Shown: one piece after another, positions 61,768 to 64,000 of the stretch
Layout of the letters: the number at the start of each line of letters is the position of its first letter
Position numbering within the stretch: the stretch's first letter is position 1
Assembly: GCF_000717055.1 (NCBI RefSeq)
Contig: NZ_JNXI01000007.1
Span: forward strand, 186,001 to 250,000
DNA length: 64,000 bases
Source of the DNA: Streptomyces iakyrus
Lineage (GTDB): Bacteria; Actinomycetota; Actinomycetes; Streptomycetales; Streptomycetaceae
Reading direction: 5' to 3'
Notes under the pieces: model-generated
Databases searched by the model: none
Told to the model about the DNA's origin: nothing
The model's input: the letters and a program-made list of their open reading frames with translations, nothing else
Translations under genes and position numbers: made by a program

Positions 61768-62904
61768 TCACGCGCAGGCGGTGCCGTTCAGACTGAACCC
61801 GGTCGGCCTGGCGAACGAACCGCTGTAGGTGGCCTGGAAGCCGAACGTCTGGCTGCCACCGGGCGCGATCTGCGCGTTGTGGCCCAGACCGCTCGCCGTC
61901 ACCGCCCCGGAGGAGGGGGAAACGGTGGCGTTCCAGGCGTTGCTGATCCGCTGTCCGGAGGGCAGGGCGAAGGACAGCTTCCAGGCGTCCAGGGGGGACG
62001 AGCCGGTGTTGGCGATCGTGACGTCGGCGGTGAAGCCGCCCTCCCAGACGTTCGGCGCGTAGGTCACCTTGCAGCTCGCCTTCGGGTCGCCGGGGTCACC
62101 CGGGTTGCCCGGGTTGCCCGAGCCGCCGGTGTTGACGGTCGACGAGAAGGAGTTCACCGCGAGTCCCGCACCGTTGTGCCACGGCTCGAAACCGGCCTGC
62201 ACACTGGTCAGGTACCAGTCGTTCTGCGCCATCCCCCGGGAGACGGTCTGCCGGACGAAGTCCATGACGTCGAAGCTCCATGCGCTGATCGCCGAAGGGG
62301 CGACGAAGGAGATCACGTCGTTGGAGCCGTTGCTGCCCGTCCACACCTGCCAGCTGCGCCCGCCCACGGAGGCCGTACCGCTCGGGGAACCGATGGGCTG
62401 GATCGGGCCCACCTTGTTGAACCAGATCATGATCTCGGTGCGGTTCACCCCGTCGGTGCGGGGCGTCGGATCCAGCCAGATGTCGTACGAGGCGTTGTAC
62501 GCGGCGTCGCCGACGAAGCCGTAGGAGATGCTGCTCGGCGCGCTGCTGATGCCGTTGATCCGAGCCGGGAGGTTGGTACCCGGTGAACAGTTGGTGTAAT
62601 GGCAGCCGTTGTAGACGGAGGGGTAGGACTTCGGGGCGCCGTTGGTGGGCACGGAACCGTCGGCCTGAGTGACACGGAAGCCTGTGTCGGTGGCGGTGAC
62701 ACACTGCGTCGCGCTGGTTCCCCAGCGGTTGTTCTGGACGACGTAGCGCCCCTGGATGACAGTCGAGCCGAACTGCTGGCAGATCGTGGTGTCGGCCTGC
62801 GTCGCCGGCGCGACGGCCACCAGGGCGGCCAGGGTGGCGAAAGCCGTGAGCAGCGCACCGAACAGGGTGCGCGCAGTGAGCGGGTGACGTGGTGACGATC
62901 GCAT
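61768..62904 (-). CDS. GH12 endo-beta-1,4-glucanase with CBM2
   Basis: A 378-residue secreted cellulase. An Arg/His-rich N-terminus and hydrophobic segment form a signal peptide ending near TQA (about residue 37). Residues about 40-258 are the GH12 jelly roll: nucleophile Glu in NRTEIMIWFN near residue 155 and acid/base Glu in QAGFEPWHNG near 240. A Gly/Asn/Pro linker (GGSGNPGNPGDPGDP) leads to a CBM2 (about 275-378) with terminal Cys residues and surface Trp residues. It cuts internal bonds in cellulose and other beta-1,4-glucans. A CebR operator lies 70 bp upstream. Confidence 0.93.
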   Translation of the reverse strand: MRSSPRHPLTARTLFGALLTAFATLAALVAVAPATQADTTICQQFGSTVIQGRYVVQNNRWGTSATQCVTATDTGFRVTQADGSVPTNGAPKSYPSVYNGCHYTNCSPGTNLPARINGISSAPSSISYGFVGDAAYNASYDIWLDPTPRTDGVNRTEIMIWFNKVGPIQPIGSPSGTASVGGRSWQVWTGSNGSNDVISFVAPSAISAWSFDVMDFVRQTVSRGMAQNDWYLTSVQAGFEPWHNGAGLAVNSFSSTVNTGGSGNPGNPGDPGDPKASCKVTYAPNVWEGGFTADVTIANTGSSPLDAWKLSFALPSGQRISNAWNATVSPSSGAVTASGLGHNAQIAPGGSQTFGFQATYSGSFARPTGFSLNGTACA

Positions 62905-63457
62905 GTGGGGGCCTCTCCGGGAGAGTGGAGCGGACGGGTGACGCACATTCGGGACGCCCCGTCCGATGAATTTTGGGAGCGCTCCCACCCGTTGCTTCGG
63001 TGACGGACTGTAGAAGCGCTCCATGTCCCTGACAACCCTTCGAACGGTGAACATGGGGAAGTGATGGGGAATTGCCAGTTCACAGGTCGACAGGGGACGC
63101 AGTGGTGCTGCGATCACTAGGGCATGTTGGGAACGTTTCCTGAACTGCCCGGTTCCGCGGCAGGCGGTGCGACTCCCGATCACTGCCGCTCAGACGGACA
63201 TCGAACGGCAGCATCTCGTCCCATACACGCACGCGACGCGGTGTGGTTGATCATGCCCGCCACGCGGCCGCAGGATGCGAGCAGTCGTCGGCCCGGGTCG
63301 CCGCAGAGCGTGTCCCGTGGGCTTCAGCTTCGGCCGCGCCGCCGAGAACCGTCGCCGAGCGAGGCAAGGCCAACCGGTGGCACCGTCGGTGCACGTCGCG
63401 GTCCGCCGGGCCGCCTCGTTCGAGCCGGTCCCGGCGGACGCTCACCGTGTCAGAGGA
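62905..63457. other. 553-bp intergenic region upstream of GH12
   Basis: No gene is seen. It contains the CebR operator and a weaker second copy, plus the downstream region of the GH6 gene. The right half (about 63125-63457) shows nothing recognisable, and I found no convincing terminator for GH6. Confidence 0.6.
62974..62987. promoter_or_regulatory. CebR operator upstream of GH12
   Basis: TGGGAGCGCTCCCA is a perfect 14-bp palindrome and the exact consensus for CebR, the LacI-family repressor that controls cellulose utilisation in Streptomyces and is released by cello-oligosaccharides. A degenerate copy, TAGAAGCGCTCCAT (10 of 14 matches), lies at 63011-63024. Confidence 0.92.
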
Positions 63458-64000
63458 TTACGGCAGCGGCGGGTAGGCGTTCTGCATGAGCTGGCGGAAC
63501 TGGGCGGAGAACCAGTGCCCAGCCACTGGCGCGTTCGGCAGGGCACCGGTGGGGTTGTTGCCGTTGCGGGGGTTACCGCCGTAGGTGGGGTCGCACATCC
63601 GGTCGAAGCCCTTGCCCTCGTCGTTGGGGATGGCGGAGCTGGAGCCGTCGGACTCCCCCGGCGGCTTGACCCAGACGTAGGCGTCGATGCCGGCGGCCGG
63701 AGCCGCGGTGTGCCGCTCGCCGAGACCGGCGCCGCTCTGGTTGCACCAGTTGCCGGCGTGGATGCGCCGGTCGATGCGGCTGCCGTTGACGTAGTCGTCC
63801 ACCGAAGTCTTAGGCCCGGGACCGGTCGGCCGTGCGGAACCGCCCCAGCCGTTGCGTGAGGTGTCTATGAGCATGCCCAGACCGGAGTTGAAGCCGGCCG
63901 CGACGAGCTTTTCCCGCAGAGCGAGTGCGAACGACTGCTCGTCCACGTACTGGTTCCAGTCCACCCACTTGGCCTGCCGAACCGTCTGACCGTTCACCGA
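63458..64000 (-). CDS. GH6 cellobiohydrolase/endoglucanase, C-terminal part
   Basis: The frame is open to the window edge; about 181 C-terminal residues are present. They are typical of GH6: LGMLIDTSRNGWGG, a Cys pair in HAGNWCNQSG and DRMCDPTYGG (usually disulfide bonded), YVWVKPPGESDGSS near the active-site tunnel and the closing WFSAQFRQLMQNAYPPLP. The length after the catalytic core leaves no C-terminal carbohydrate-binding module, so any CBM2 would be N-terminal, outside the window. It cleaves cellulose from the non-reducing end or internally. Confidence 0.92.
   Translation of the reverse strand, partial: SVNGQTVRQAKWVDWNQYVDEQSFALALREKLVAAGFNSGLGMLIDTSRNGWGGSARPTGPGPKTSVDDYVNGSRIDRRIHAGNWCNQSGAGLGERHTAAPAAGIDAYVWVKPPGESDGSSSAIPNDEGKGFDRMCDPTYGGNPRNGNNPTGALPNAPVAGHWFSAQFRQLMQNAYPPLP

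Overview
The window is chromosomal DNA from a high-GC actinomycete, almost certainly a Streptomyces. The grounds are strong G/C bias at third codon positions, frequent GTG starts, many ATGA/GTGA start-stop overlaps, leaderless-looking promoters, several SpoIIE-type phosphatases, a GAF-ANTAR protein, Tat-type signal peptides, and a CebR-type operator next to cellulase genes. I see no rRNA, tRNA, CRISPR array, phage or insertion sequence.

Layout. 1-2345: the end of an RsbQ-like hydrolase, a PAS-PP2C phosphatase and a STAS antagonist, overlapping head to tail as a stress-sigma partner-switching module. 2569-12546: an ABC exporter, a TetR regulator divergent from an amino-acid permease plus amidohydrolase pair, a small membrane protein, and two MFS transporters. 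12673-21712: two SRPBCC proteins, a Rieske oxygenase, a three-gene P-loop kinase/membrane/GNAT operon, a second PAS-GAF-PP2C phosphatase, a secreted nuclease-fold protein, a GAF-ANTAR regulator, an HxlR regulator and a divergent thioesterase. 21795-27510: a GNAT relic and a zinc-uptake locus of the Azt type (ATPase, permease, binding lipoprotein) with two different AztD-like lipoproteins; a Zur-like dyad overlaps the aztA start, 15 bp from the aztB start.

27872-37450 is a secreted hemicellulose/arabinan locus: GH127, GH62 and GH27 on the plus strand converge on GH74 and a GDSL esterase on the minus strand. All five carry ricin-type (CBM13-like) lectin repeats. Two copies of a LacI-type palindrome lie in the 859-bp gene-free stretch behind them.

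38310-54915 is an aromatic-catabolism region. A TetR gene (47277) is divergent from eight minus-strand genes: extradiol dioxygenase, fumarylacetoacetase-family hydrolase, FAD hydroxylase, acetoacetate-CoA ligase, DoxX protein, and a cytochrome P450 with its own ferredoxin and ferredoxin reductase. A second unit on the plus strand has two alpha/beta hydrolases, another FAD hydroxylase and an amidohydrolase, with a convergent second TetR gene. Between the two lie the decayed ends of an SDR gene and of a P450 paralogous to the intact one. My reading is that aromatic rings are hydroxylated, cleaved by the extradiol enzyme, hydrolysed, and the acetoacetate-like product is activated to CoA.

55339-64000 is a second secreted carbohydrate region: a GH78 rhamnosidase with duplicated C-terminal domains, an orphan AraC DNA-binding fragment, then GH3 and GH12 enzymes (both with CBM2-like modules) and the end of a GH6 cellulase. 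A perfect CebR palindrome sits upstream of the GH12 gene. The cellulose set (CBM2, CebR) and the hemicellulose set (ricin modules, a different LacI palindrome) therefore appear to be separate regulons.
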